Source: Bacillota bacterium
GTDB taxonomy: Bacteria > Bacillota > Clostridia > Acetivibrionales > JAEXSP01
Direction: 5' to 3'
DNA: 64,000 nt
Assembly: GCA_023453795.1 (NCBI GenBank)
Contig: JAEXSP010000026.1
Coordinates: forward strand, 47,583 to 111,582
Part shown: piece by piece, positions 27,532-36,165 of the stretch
Layout: every line of letters begins with the position of its first letter
Numbering within the stretch: the stretch's first letter is position 1
Program-made: the position numbers and the translations under genes
Notes under the pieces: generated by a model
Databases searched by the model: none
The model's input: only the letters and a program-made list of their open reading frames with translations
What the model was told of the DNA's origin: nothing

Positions 27532-28473
27532 TTAAATTTTTTCTATCACTCTAAGCTTTGCACTTCTTGCCCTTGGATTGCTTTCGATTTCAACCCCGGA
27601 AGGAATAATCGGTTTTTTTGCAGTTAACCTAGCTTCCGGCCGTCTGCCGCATACACAAACCGGGAATTCAGGCGGGCAAGTGCATGGATTAACCTTTTTC
27701 AAAAACTCATTTTTAACTATCCTATCCTCCAGTGAGTGGAAGGTTATAATGCACAACCGTCCACCGCTCTTTAGCAAACCGACCGAGGCTGCTATCGTTT
27801 CCGGCAGGATGCCTAACTCATCGTTCAATTCGATTCGTATAGCCTGGAACGTCCTTTTTGCCGGATGAGGTCCCTCACGTCTAGCGCCGCTAGGTATTGC
27901 GGCTTTTATAATATCAACAAGTTCAAATGTTGTAACAATCCTTTTTTCACTTCTCGCCTTCACTATAAAGGAAGCAATTCTTGAAGCCCATTTTTCTTCC
28001 CCGTAATCGCGGATTATGTTCTTTAAACTGTCCTCATCATAGCTATTCACTATATCTTCAGCCGTCTTGGCCGATTTTCTGTCCATTCGCATATCCAGCG
28101 GAGAATCCTTCATATAACTGAAGCCTCTTTCCGCTTCGTCCAACTGATGAGAGGATACTCCCAAGTCCATCAGAATCCCGTCAACTGCTTCAATGCCGTT
28201 GGCCGAACAGGCATCCTTTATATTCCTGAAATTTGTATTGCACAGTATAAGACGTGCTTTTGAATCCAACTGGTTTAATCTTTTACCGGAAAACTCGATT
28301 GCAACAGAATCCTGATCCAGCCCTATCAAGGTGCCCTTTTCGCCAAGCTGCCTGAATATTTCGGATGAATGTCCGGCCCCTCCCAAGGTTCCGTCTACAT
28401 ATACTCCGTCGGGCTTTATTTTCAAATTTTCTATGCATTCTTCCAATAAAACCGGCTTATGATTAAATTCCAT
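27532..28473 (-). CDS. rsmH: 16S rRNA (cytosine-1402-N4)-methyltransferase
   Basis: Methylates N4 of C1402 in 16S rRNA with S-adenosylmethionine. SAM motif I is YVDGTLGGAGHSSEI, followed by the RsmH signatures ILMDLGVSSHQLDEAERGFSY and the Cys-rich C-terminus CTCPPEFPVCVCG, which may bind a metal. At 313 residues it is normal. AAGGATG precedes the ATG. Second gene of the dcw cluster. The 180-base spacers on both sides are strikingly pyrimidine-rich on the plus strand. Confidence 0.97.
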   Translation of the reverse strand: MEFNHKPVLLEECIENLKIKPDGVYVDGTLGGAGHSSEIFRQLGEKGTLIGLDQDSVAIEFSGKRLNQLDSKARLILCNTNFRNIKDACSANGIEAVDGILMDLGVSSHQLDEAERGFSYMKDSPLDMRMDRKSAKTAEDIVNSYDEDSLKNIIRDYGEEKWASRIASFIVKARSEKRIVTTFELVDIIKAAIPSGARREGPHPAKRTFQAIRIELNDELGILPETIAASVGLLKSGGRLCIITFHSLEDRIVKNEFLKKVNPCTCPPEFPVCVCGRRPEARLTAKKPIIPSGVEIESNPRARSAKLRVIEKI

Positions 28474-28532
28474 TAATCCGCATCCTTCTCGAAATGTATC
28501 CTTTTATCTTTTGTTTTTCGTCTTTACCTTTA

Positions 28533-28583
28533 TCTTTCGTACTTAGCTTTCTTTTTTGTCTTTCGTACTTAGCTTTCTTTTTG
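28533..28583. repeat. Tandem 26-bp repeat in the mraZ-rsmH spacer
   Basis: Two head-to-tail copies of a 26-base unit containing CTTTCGTACTTAGCTTTC (the second copy one T shorter) inside a pyrimidine-rich stretch running about 28495-28640. Read as mRNA it is a purine-rich leader ahead of rsmH. Confidence 0.85.
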
Positions 28584-28657
28584 TCTTTTGTATAAATAAA
28601 TTGGTCTTTTGTTTTTTATATTTCCTTTTATCTTTTGTTTTTATAATTAATTAAACT

Positions 28658-29089
28658 TTAAATCCCCAGCATTGTCATTTTCTCAGCCAATTTGTCAGCG
28701 CTAAGGTTTTCATCGCTGCTGTAAGCTTCCCAATTTTCTTTATTCCAGATTTCAACCCTTGTGTCAACACCGATTATATAGATGTCTTTTTCCAGCTTGG
28801 CGTATTCCCTAAGGTTCTGGGGTATCAATATCCTGCCTTGCTTGTCCACTTCGCTTTCAGCAGCTCCCGAGAAGAAAAATCTCACGAATGCTCTGGCATC
28901 CTTGTCTGCGAACGAAAGTGTTTTCAGCTTTATTTCGAGCTCGTTCCATTCATTGGATGAGTATGCAAACAGACAATTGTCAAGACCTTTGGTAATTATA
29001 AACTTCTCTCCAAGGCCTTCTCTTATTTTTGAAGGTATTATGACGCGACCTTTTTGATCGACAGTATGCTGATACTCTCCAAAAAACAA
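28658..29089 (-). CDS. mraZ: Transcriptional regulator MraZ
   Basis: Ring-forming DNA-binding protein that represses its own dcw operon. Two SpoVT/AbrB-like halves are visible: GEYQHTVDQKGRVIIPSKIRE and, after the linker, ESEVDKQGRILIPQNLREYA, each with the DxKGR/DKQGR DNA-contact motif. The frame opens at 29113, but by comparison with the family start (MFMGEYQH) the TTG at 29089, preceded by GGGTGAG, is the likely start, giving 143 residues. First gene of the dcw cluster; its promoter carries matching repeats at 29183-29208. Confidence 0.93.
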   Translation of the reverse strand: MFFGEYQHTVDQKGRVIIPSKIREGLGEKFIITKGLDNCLFAYSSNEWNELEIKLKTLSFADKDARAFVRFFFSGAAESEVDKQGRILIPQNLREYAKLEKDIYIIGVDTRVEIWNKENWEAYSSDENLSADKLAEKMTMLGI

Positions 29090-29182
29090 CAGTCTCACCC
29101 AAGATTCATACAAAGCCTATTTAGTTTGTCCTGCTTTGTACGATATCTTTCCTTTCAAAAAAGATATTTAAGGAATTCCTCA

Positions 29183-29208
29183 CCACTTCACTCCACTTTC
29201 CACCACTT
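29183..29208 (-). promoter_or_regulatory. MraZ-binding repeats (three, 10-bp period)
   Basis: Minus strand AAGTGG occurs three times at exactly 10-bp intervals (plus-strand CCACTT at 29183, 29193 and 29203). MraZ operators in other bacteria are short GTG-containing direct repeats with 10-bp phasing near the mraZ promoter. Here they begin right at the predicted transcription start, a good place for repression. Confidence 0.75.
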
Positions 29209-29216
29209 CTAATGAT

Positions 29217-29245
29217 ATTTTATTGCAAAACAGCATAATAATCAA
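29217..29245 (-). promoter_or_regulatory. mraZ (dcw) promoter
   Basis: Minus strand TTGATT, 17-base spacer, TAAAAT: a good housekeeping promoter. Predicted start of transcription near 29210, next to the MraZ repeats, about 120 bases ahead of mraZ. Confidence 0.7.
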
Positions 29246-29263
29246 GTTATTTTATATGTTTTG

Positions 29264-29303
29264 GATAAAAAAAATAAAAGATAGGACTAATTTCCTATCT
29301 TTT
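29264..29303 (-). terminator. Terminator after rodA
   Basis: Perfect 11-bp stem (AAAAGATAGGA / TCCTATCTTTT) followed on the minus strand by TTTTATTTTTTTTATC. It separates rodA from the mraZ promoter. Confidence 0.85.
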
Positions 29304-29338
29304 ACATATACTAATGGATTATGGGCAGACTTAGAATT

Positions 29339-30469
29339 TTAAGTTGTGTTAAATATCGCCTTTTTCCTTCGCATTGAAACACTAAGTATAATGCCTATCG
29401 CAATATAATTAGTCACCATTGCGCTGCCCCCTTTGCTTATAAAAGGCAGCGGTATTCCTGTTATAGGCATCATTCCTATGCACATTCCGATATTTTCAAT
29501 GAAGTGTATTGCCATCATGGAAGTCAAACCAACCACAAGAAATGAACCAAAGGGGTCACGCGAGTTCTTGGCAATATAAAGGCATCTCATCAGGAGTACG
29601 AAAACCAATATAAGTATTATAACTGCACCTATGAAACCTAATTCTTCTCCGATAACAGTAAAGATAAAGTCAGACTCCTTTACAGGAACATTACCATGCT
29701 GTGTCTGTATGCCTTGGAACAACCCCTTCCCGCTGAGCTGTCCGGAACCGATTGTTCTTATAGACTGCAAAACCTGATATCCGGAATCGGACGCATCCGA
29801 CCCGGGATTTATAAACACTCTGATCCTATTTCTCCTTTTTTCATTCAACAGGAAAAACCATGCAAACACCGAAGCAGGTATAGCCGCAATGACTAGGCCG
29901 AGAATGTATTTATACTTTACACCGCTGATAAAAATCATAGCCCCGATCATAAAAACAAAAACCATAGCTGTTCCATAGTCAGGCTGTTTAAGAACAAAGG
30001 CCAGCGGAACGGCAGAAAAAATGAATATTTTCAGGACGTTTTTACTTCCCTGGGATTCTTTTATTTTTTCAAAATAAACAGAGATTACAACAATTACAGC
30101 AATTTTTGCAAACTCAGATGGTTGCAATGTACCAAATAAGGGCACCCTCATCCAGCTCCTGCTTCCCGAATTATCACCAATACCTTTGAATATGACGTAT
30201 ATCAGTAAAAGGATACTAATGGCATACAATATAATTCCAAGTATCTTAAAATCCTTATAATCTATAGCACTTATTATAAGTGCAACAGTAACACCGATAA
30301 TTATGCTTGCAATCTGCTTAATGAGTATACTTGTTCCGCCGTCCATTGTATTGGTTGCGCTGTCGAGCACAAAAATCCCGACAATCGTCATGATAATGAC
30401 GGTAACGAACAGGAAATAGTCAAATTGTTTTATATAGCTTATTCCCTTTGATTTTTCAACGAAATACAT
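29339..30469 (-). CDS. rodA: SEDS peptidoglycan polymerase, RodA type
   Basis: Polytopic membrane glycosyltransferase for lateral wall growth. About ten membrane segments over 376 residues with SEDS motifs: SRSWMRVPLFGTLQPSEFAKIA, the catalytic loop KQPDYGTAMVF, KESDFIFTVIGEELGFIGA and GIPLPFISKGGSAM. The DYGTA loop and lack of a long N-terminal extension favour RodA over FtsW. Own transcription unit upstream of mraZ, closed by a strong terminator. Confidence 0.9.
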   Translation of the reverse strand: MYFVEKSKGISYIKQFDYFLFVTVIIMTIVGIFVLDSATNTMDGGTSILIKQIASIIIGVTVALIISAIDYKDFKILGIILYAISILLLIYVIFKGIGDNSGSRSWMRVPLFGTLQPSEFAKIAVIVVISVYFEKIKESQGSKNVLKIFIFSAVPLAFVLKQPDYGTAMVFVFMIGAMIFISGVKYKYILGLVIAAIPASVFAWFFLLNEKRRNRIRVFINPGSDASDSGYQVLQSIRTIGSGQLSGKGLFQGIQTQHGNVPVKESDFIFTVIGEELGFIGAVIILILVFVLLMRCLYIAKNSRDPFGSFLVVGLTSMMAIHFIENIGMCIGMMPITGIPLPFISKGGSAMVTNYIAIGIILSVSMRRKKAIFNTT

Positions 30470-30580
30470 TTACATTCAACCTTTATTATGGGATATTAAA
30501 ATGATAACATAAAAAAAATGCAAAAACCAGCATCAAACTCTTTCCATTAGTGTCCAATACCGGTTTAAACCTGATTCAGG

Positions 30581-30610
30581 AAAAAAAGCCAGCCATTATA
30601 AAAATGGCTG
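30581..30610 (-). terminator. Terminator after the Spo0E-like gene
   Basis: Minus-strand stem CAGCCATT... / AATGGCTG (8 bp) followed by GCTTTTTTTCC. It begins two bases after the Spo0E-like stop codon. Confidence 0.75.
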
Positions 30611-30611
30611 T

Positions 30612-30767
30612 TCAACTGATATGCTCAACATTCATTTTTTCAAAGTAATACCTTGCGATCAGATGATCGAGCCTTACGCTCACTTCATAAATATGAGCGT
30701 AATCAGCATCCTGATCTATAAGCAAATTTAGTTCCTTTTGCAGTTCCCTGATCTGTACTTCTATCAT
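30612..30767 (-). CDS. Spo0E-like aspartyl-phosphate phosphatase
   Basis: A 51-residue protein, easily missed because of its size. Spo0E-family proteins remove the phosphate from Spo0A~P and so hold back sporulation. The family pattern is present: an N-terminal helix (MIEVQIRELQKELNLLID), a turn, and a second helix with the S-x2-LD-x2-I-x2-Y signature (VSVRLDHLIARYY). GGGGAG lies seven bases before the ATG, a promoter lies 90-120 bases upstream and a terminator follows at once, so it is a complete small transcription unit. Confidence 0.82.
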   Translation of the reverse strand: MIEVQIRELQKELNLLIDQDADYAHIYEVSVRLDHLIARYYFEKMNVEHIS

Positions 30768-30837
30768 TTTGCTTCTCCCCGATATTTTTCTTTAGTATTA
30801 GACTTTCACCACGCAAAACAATACAATTAGAATTTAT

Positions 30838-30885
30838 ATCGACATTATTCTTACTTAGAATACTATCTTTACAATTTTCAGTCAA
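30838..30885 (-). promoter_or_regulatory. Promoter of the Spo0E-like gene, with a possible Spo0A site
   Basis: Minus strand TTGACT (30880-30885), 17-base spacer, TATTCT (30857-30862). ATCGACA on the plus strand at 30838-30844 matches the Spo0A box TTCGACA at six of seven positions and lies just inside the transcript. One such near match can occur by chance. Confidence 0.5.
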
Positions 30886-30902
30886 CATTTCCCGATTAAA
30901 AT

Positions 30903-31838
30903 CTATTTGTTCTCATTTTCTTCTGTTTTTTGTTCCGCAGTATCTGCATCCGGTGACTTTTCAACTTCATTTTTCTCGACAGCAGTGTTTTCTTCTTCAT
31001 CTTTCAACGTTTTCAGCAAAGCTCCATACTTGCTTTCTGTAACTTCTGCATCAAGAGTACCGTTTTGAGCGGCTTTCATACGCATAACAAGGAAAATTAT
31101 TATAAAAACCAATGCAAAGAGGAAAGCAAGAACTTGGGAAATCCTAAAATCGCCGAGCATTAAGCTATCTGTCCTTAAAGATTCGATCCAGAATCTGCCC
31201 GCACCGTAAAGCGACATATAAAGGAAGAATACCTCACCGTTGATCTTTTTCCTATTTCTGAACCATATAAGGAAGATGAAAAGACACAGATTCCATAAGG
31301 ATTCATATAAAAATGTCGGATGAACGGGTCCGTCAGCTATATTACTTCCGCTCATTCCCCATGGAAGGTCTGTATGCGTGCCATATGCCTCCTGATTTGT
31401 AAAATTGCCCCATCGCCCTATTGCCTGTCCTAAAACAAGATAAGGAACACCAAAGTCCAAAAGGCTCAATATATTGATTTTCTTAATCCGGGCAAAGATA
31501 TATGTAGTCAGAACAGCTCCTATTATTCCTCCGTATATTGCCAGCCCGCCCTTTCTAAGGTTTATGACATCAATAAAAGAATTGAAACTCTTGAGGTCAA
31601 ATACAACGTAGTAAAGTCTTGCTGTAACAACAGAAATAGGCACCGCCCACAGCGCAAGATCAATTATTGTTTCAGAGTCGATTCCGAATTTCTTGCTTGC
31701 GCCTGTAGCCAGAATAATCGCCAAAGCGAACGCAATTGCTATAATCACACCATACCAGTAAATCTTAAACCCAAAGACCTCAAAATAATTTTGGATGTCG
31801 AATGGCCCGATCCCCAAATTAGGAAACGATATGCTCAT
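30903..31838 (-). CDS. lgt: Prolipoprotein diacylglyceryl transferase
   Basis: Transfers a diacylglyceryl group to the lipobox cysteine of lipoproteins at the membrane. Seven predicted membrane segments. Family motifs include GGLAIYGGIIGA and the signature GRWGNFTNQEAYG, with HPTFLYESLWNL and GAGRFWIESLRTDSL. The C-terminal 60 residues form an acidic, Glu/Lys-rich cytoplasmic tail not needed for catalysis. GGGGG precedes the ATG. It follows the two M16 genes with 12 bases between and may share their transcript. Confidence 0.95.
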   Translation of the reverse strand: MSISFPNLGIGPFDIQNYFEVFGFKIYWYGVIIAIAFALAIILATGASKKFGIDSETIIDLALWAVPISVVTARLYYVVFDLKSFNSFIDVINLRKGGLAIYGGIIGAVLTTYIFARIKKINILSLLDFGVPYLVLGQAIGRWGNFTNQEAYGTHTDLPWGMSGSNIADGPVHPTFLYESLWNLCLFIFLIWFRNRKKINGEVFFLYMSLYGAGRFWIESLRTDSLMLGDFRISQVLAFLFALVFIIIFLVMRMKAAQNGTLDAEVTESKYGALLKTLKDEEENTAVEKNEVEKSPDADTAEQKTEENENK

Positions 31839-31850
31839 AAGTTTTTCCCC

Positions 31851-33134
31851 CTAAGTAGGTTTTATTAATGATAATGCAAGCTTCTTGGGATTGAAATGTT
31901 CCCTGAATATCCCATTTGCATATTCAAATGATATTTTATCATAAACATCGAAATAGTCAAATAAGTTAACGCCCTTAAAATAGACAGATATAAAATTATG
32001 GGAAATCCTTTCAACAGAGTTCAACTGTCTTAATGCTCTCCCCTCCATAGCCTTCTTTATTCTTTCATAAGCAGACTTATCCAAACCGTTTGCAGCTATT
32101 TTGGAAACTCCCTCGGCAATTCGGTCTTTCACTTTTACCGGGTCAGGTGATTCTCCCCCGAACATTGAAAATGCATAATTTTCTTCAATTGTATAATCAA
32201 AATCAAACGTACTGTTGATAAGTCCTTCCGCATAAAGGTCATTATACAGCCTGGAGCTCTTCCCCAATAGCATCTCCAGCAAGAGCTTAACCGCAATCTC
32301 GTGCTTCAGGCACTCGATTCCTTTTGTATCAAGCCTGTCATCCCTATAGCCTGCCTGGAAAAGCGGCGTAGAAACAGCAAGCTTCTGCTCGACATAATCT
32401 TTGTTTAATTCGGAGGTCTCTTGAGGAAATATTCTTTTTATTTCAGATTTGGGTTCTGAGGCCTTAAGATTTTCCTCAACCAGTGCAAATACCCTCGACG
32501 GATCCACATCGCCAACTACAAGCACTGCCATATTTGATGGGTGGTAGAAGGTGCTGTGGCACTTATAAAGTATATCCTTGTCTATCTTGCTGATGCTTTC
32601 GACCGTCCCCGCAATATCGATCCTTACGGGATTGTTTTTATAAAAGGCGCCTAGAAGGTTAAAGAACACCCTCCATCCCGGATCATCCTCGTACATTCTT
32701 ATTTCCTGGCCGATTATTCCCTTCTCCTTTTCGACGCTTTCGTCGGTAAGGTATGGATTTTGTACGAAATTAAGTAAAAGCCTGAGGTTTTCCTCGAATT
32801 TATCGGTACAGGAAAATAGGTAGACTGTCTGTGAAAATCCGGTGTATGCATTGGGATTTGATCCCAGCGCGGAGAACTTATCCATTACACTTCCGTCTTT
32901 CTGATCGAAAAGCTTGTGTTCCAGGAAATGGGCTATTCCGTCAGGAACCCTGATCTTGTCACTTTCACCGGGTATTATGAATTCACTGTTTATAGATCCG
33001 TAATGAGTGGAAAAAGTGGCATACTTTTTGTTATAACCCTTTTTAGGGATTACAAAAGCCTTCAGGCCGCTCTTGTGTTCATATATGTATAGTTTTTCAT
33101 GTATTCTCTTGTAGTCAATGACTTTTATATCCAT
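31851..33134 (-). CDS. M16-family zinc peptidase (YmfH type)
   Basis: Insulinase-like metallopeptidase. The inverted zinc motif HFLEH is at residues 69-73 (GIAHFLEHKLFD), and the downstream Glu (KGIIGQEIRMYEDDP) completes the site. At 427 residues it is the half-size bacterial form that pairs with a second, non-catalytic M16 protein, here the gene just upstream. B. subtilis YmfF/YmfH is the model pair. No signal peptide, so probably cytoplasmic. Substrate unknown. Confidence 0.9.
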   Translation of the reverse strand: MDIKVIDYKRIHEKLYIYEHKSGLKAFVIPKKGYNKKYATFSTHYGSINSEFIIPGESDKIRVPDGIAHFLEHKLFDQKDGSVMDKFSALGSNPNAYTGFSQTVYLFSCTDKFEENLRLLLNFVQNPYLTDESVEKEKGIIGQEIRMYEDDPGWRVFFNLLGAFYKNNPVRIDIAGTVESISKIDKDILYKCHSTFYHPSNMAVLVVGDVDPSRVFALVEENLKASEPKSEIKRIFPQETSELNKDYVEQKLAVSTPLFQAGYRDDRLDTKGIECLKHEIAVKLLLEMLLGKSSRLYNDLYAEGLINSTFDFDYTIEENYAFSMFGGESPDPVKVKDRIAEGVSKIAANGLDKSAYERIKKAMEGRALRQLNSVERISHNFISVYFKGVNLFDYFDVYDKISFEYANGIFREHFNPKKLALSLIKPT

Positions 33135-33147
33135 AAATCCTTCTCCT

Positions 33148-34434
33148 TTACGCTTGGGGCGCCAAAAAATATACAGTATCCAATTTGATTTTCTTCGATA
33201 CTTCTACTACATCCTTTTTTGTTACCTTTTTTACCTTCTCGATAATTGAGTCTAATGTATCTGTTGTATTCACAATGACCTGACTGAGGTAAAAGTCCAC
33301 TATCTGCATTTGGCTGTCCTTCAAGGAATTTATACCGGTTTCAATAGTTTTTATGGTTGAATCGAATTCATAATCTGATATTTTTCCCTTCTGAATGTCC
33401 TCCAATTGCTTTTCGATTATCCCTTCTGTTTTTTCCTTGTTTCCGGTTTCAATTCCCCCGCTTATAATCATTACACCTTTGAATTTATCCAGCCTTGAGT
33501 AAATGTAATATGCCAGACTCTCCTTCTCCCTTACATTCTGGAACAGCTTGGAGTGCATTCCGCCTCCCAGAATTCCGTTATAGACCAGCAAAGGATAGTA
33601 GTCCTTATTGTTAGAAGCCGTATAAGTCCTGAAACCAAGAGCCAGCTTGGCCTGATTGACATTGATGTTTTCATTGACCTTCTTTATTTCACCTACATCA
33701 GTGTTAATCTTTTCGATATCAACTTTTTTCACTTGAGAGCGCGGTATTTTTGAAAGCTTTTCGATCAGGCCGGAAATTACGTCCTCTTTTACATTTCCTG
33801 TAATAAAAACAGAAATAGGGAAAGTAGAGATTGCCGTTTTATAATGTTCATAAAGGTTATTTCCGTTTATCCCGCTTAAATCCGAAACCGATCCATATTC
33901 AAAAATCCCGAAGGGTTCTCCCTTGCACATCTCTTCATAGCATCTTTCCATGGCATACTGAACTTTATCATTTATTCTTGATTCTATGAGGTTTTTCAGG
34001 TTCTCCTTTTCCTGTTCCATATATTCACTTTTAAATCCCCCGTTCTCGACAACAGGGTCGGTCAATATTTCATATATCAGTTGAGCTGCTTTTTCAAATA
34101 TTTTTTCATCAGCGCCTGTAAACTTGTCGGAAACACATTCCATATAGAAATGGAGAATCTGCCTTTCACCCTTTTTTACAACTCCACAGTCAAATGAAGC
34201 TCCATACAGTTCCTCAAGGTACAAGGCTATGTCCTGAAATTTAGGAAGCCTTTTGCATCCCCTTCTCAGCACGGCCGGCAGCAGTGCATTTTTGGTCACG
34301 TTCTCCCTGCAAAGATTATCATGCAGAAAAATGTTTATTGTGCTTGTTTTAAATTTGTCCATTTTGATGTGATAGACATCAATGCCGTTAAAAGAAGCAA
34401 TGTTCGTTAAGATCTCCGAAGATATGGCTTGCAT
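33148..34434 (-). CDS. M16-family peptidase-like protein lacking the zinc motif (YmfF type)
   Basis: Partner of the active M16 peptidase encoded 13 bases downstream. The fold is recognisable (GGGMHSKLFQNVREKESLAYYIYS, the glycine-rich R/Y substrate motif of the C-terminal half), but the HxxEH position reads ALLPAVLRRGCKRL, so it cannot bind zinc. AAGGAAG before the ATG at 34434 sets the start (428 residues); the frame is open 33 bases further upstream. The pair probably forms a clam-shell heterodimer, as in other bacterial M16 pairs. Confidence 0.88.
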   Translation of the reverse strand: MQAISSEILTNIASFNGIDVYHIKMDKFKTSTINIFLHDNLCRENVTKNALLPAVLRRGCKRLPKFQDIALYLEELYGASFDCGVVKKGERQILHFYMECVSDKFTGADEKIFEKAAQLIYEILTDPVVENGGFKSEYMEQEKENLKNLIESRINDKVQYAMERCYEEMCKGEPFGIFEYGSVSDLSGINGNNLYEHYKTAISTFPISVFITGNVKEDVISGLIEKLSKIPRSQVKKVDIEKINTDVGEIKKVNENINVNQAKLALGFRTYTASNNKDYYPLLVYNGILGGGMHSKLFQNVREKESLAYYIYSRLDKFKGVMIISGGIETGNKEKTEGIIEKQLEDIQKGKISDYEFDSTIKTIETGINSLKDSQMQIVDFYLSQVIVNTTDTLDSIIEKVKKVTKKDVVEVSKKIKLDTVYFLAPQA

Positions 34435-34673
34435 GTGATTCTTCCTTTCCATAGATGTAATATGCACGATTCTTTTATTTCTAATATATAGTATAATAAA
34501 AAAACCCAGTAATATTCAATATATGGAAGGCAAAAATACTAGAACTCTTTGCCATTTAATTTAAATGTTTTAAATATTATAAAAGCATAACCTTTTTTCT
34601 TCTATATTTTTCCATATATATTTTATATCATTTGCAGATAATAAAATATACTTTATTTTTCACGGAGGTATCA

Positions 34674-34841
34674 ATGGAATATACAAGATACAGAAAATAT
34701 CCAAGAGTTTACAAGAAAAACTGTTCACATGAAGAAAGCATTATCGACCTCAGTGTTACAACGGCTGCAGGCATAGTTGCGGCTGTTTTCGTAGGCGGAG
34801 CCGTTTTAGGATACTGTTTGAAACGCAGGTTTCTTAATTAG
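34674..34841 (+). CDS. Small single-pass membrane protein, 55 residues
   Basis: GGAGG five bases before the ATG at 34674. A basic, tyrosine-rich N-terminus (MEYTRYRKYPRVYKKNC) is followed by an acidic turn and one membrane helix (TTAAGIVAAVFVGGAVLGYCL), ending RRF. No family recognised. It is divergent from the M16 pair. The 200 bases upstream are very AT-rich with no other gene. Confidence 0.65.
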   Translation: MEYTRYRKYPRVYKKNCSHEESIIDLSVTTAAGIVAAVFVGGAVLGYCLKRRFLN

Positions 34842-34842
34842 C

Positions 34843-34860
34843 GGGGGCTTCAGCCCCTGT
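34843..34860 (+). terminator. Short hairpin after the small membrane protein gene
   Basis: GGGGCT-TC-AGCCCC stem directly after the stop codon, followed by TGTTAATTATAAAATT. No real T-run, so a weak or processing hairpin. Confidence 0.4.
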
Positions 34861-34983
34861 TAATTATAAAATTCCAGCTAAGTATATAAATTATTTTCTA
34901 CTAACATATGAAGGAATTGCCTGATTATTCCGATATAAAGTATACTACATTTATATTTTATCAAAATCAGGAGTGTTGTTGCT

Positions 34984-36165
34984 ATGTTCTATCTTTCTCT
35001 GTCAAATCAGTTGCATTTGCTGTCATTAATTTGTTTTTCGATCGCAATAATAATAATTTCAAGCTTTTTTAGTAAATATGAAAAAAGTTTAGCATTGCTC
35101 GGAAGTTCATTCTTCTCGGTATTCTCCCTTGCAGCAGCTTCATTTTTATCTATAAGGGAATCTAATGCAGAAGTCTTCCTCCATTTTGCCAATATCATAT
35201 TCCTGTATATCATATTTTTTACTCTGGCAGTTAAAACAAGAAATCATCAAAAGCTTGTGACCTTTATAATATATATGCTCCCTGTAATTTTCATACTGGC
35301 TGTTATAAACATTGATTCACTTCCCGACAAGATTGTTTCAACAGGTTTATACATTTCATTGCTTGCTGTAGGAACTTTAGCAGATATGTTTATTCTCAGG
35401 AACGAGAAAGGTAAAAAAAGCATTCTATTCTGGGCCTTGCTGCTAATCCTTTTCAGCGGCCTTGTCAAATTGCTTGAGCATTCATCTTTTACTGTATACG
35501 CCTCAGTTTTGCTCAATTCCCTGGGCTTTGCATCCTTCCTGTTATATTTCTTTAAAGAGGCATCTGGTATTTTGTCAGAAAAAATCGATGATGCAGAAAA
35601 GAAAGTCGCTGCTGTAAACAAGAATCTGGACCTTGAAGTAAAAAAGAGAATGTTTGATATTGAGCGATCACATGAAAAGCTTGTAAACATATCCAAGACG
35701 GATCCCCTTACAAAGGCCTTGAATAAAGCTGCTACATTTGAAAAAATTGAACTTATGATAACCACCAAAGCAAACCAAGAATTTTCCATCCTTATGTTTG
35801 ATATAGATAAATTCAAGACAATCAATGATTCTCTTGGCCATATTGCAGGTGACAAGTGCATTAAAAAGCTTGCCCTGATTGCGGGTAACTGTTTAAGAGA
35901 TATTGACTTTCTCGGAAGGTTCGGCGGCGATGAATTCCTTATAATACTGCCGGGAGTCTCATTTTTACAGGCCAGGCTGATAGCAGAACGTTTCCGGAAG
36001 AAGGTTGACGAAACCGAAGCTCCCCATTTTACAATTTCAATAGGCATTGCATGCTACCCCAAGGATGCAGATAATCTAAAAAGTCTGATAGCTGTTGCCG
36101 ATGACGGTTTGTACATGTCAAAGCAGAAAGGCAGAAATGCCGTATCACATAAGGGATATTTTTAA
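34984..36165 (+). CDS. Membrane diguanylate cyclase (GGDEF)
   Basis: Makes the second messenger c-di-GMP from two GTP. The N-terminal 190 residues contain about six hydrophobic membrane segments, a coiled coil follows (ILSEKIDDAEKKVAAVNKNL), and residues about 230-390 form the GGDEF domain. The active site GGDEF is intact at 314-318, and the inhibitory I-site RDID (305-308) is at the canonical five-residue distance, so product feedback is expected. No EAL domain. Its stop codon overlaps by four bases that of the convergent LuxR-type gene. The input signal is unknown. Confidence 0.92.
   Translation: MFYLSLSNQLHLLSLICFSIAIIIISSFFSKYEKSLALLGSSFFSVFSLAAASFLSIRESNAEVFLHFANIIFLYIIFFTLAVKTRNHQKLVTFIIYMLPVIFILAVINIDSLPDKIVSTGLYISLLAVGTLADMFILRNEKGKKSILFWALLLILFSGLVKLLEHSSFTVYASVLLNSLGFASFLLYFFKEASGILSEKIDDAEKKVAAVNKNLDLEVKKRMFDIERSHEKLVNISKTDPLTKALNKAATFEKIELMITTKANQEFSILMFDIDKFKTINDSLGHIAGDKCIKKLALIAGNCLRDIDFLGRFGGDEFLIILPGVSFLQARLIAERFRKKVDETEAPHFTISIGIACYPKDADNLKSLIAVADDGLYMSKQKGRNAVSHKGYF

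Noticed and set aside
30703..30888. 61-codon minus-strand frame
   Set aside because: Overlaps the Spo0E-like gene and its promoter in another frame; the Spo0E-like protein has family motifs and a ribosome site.
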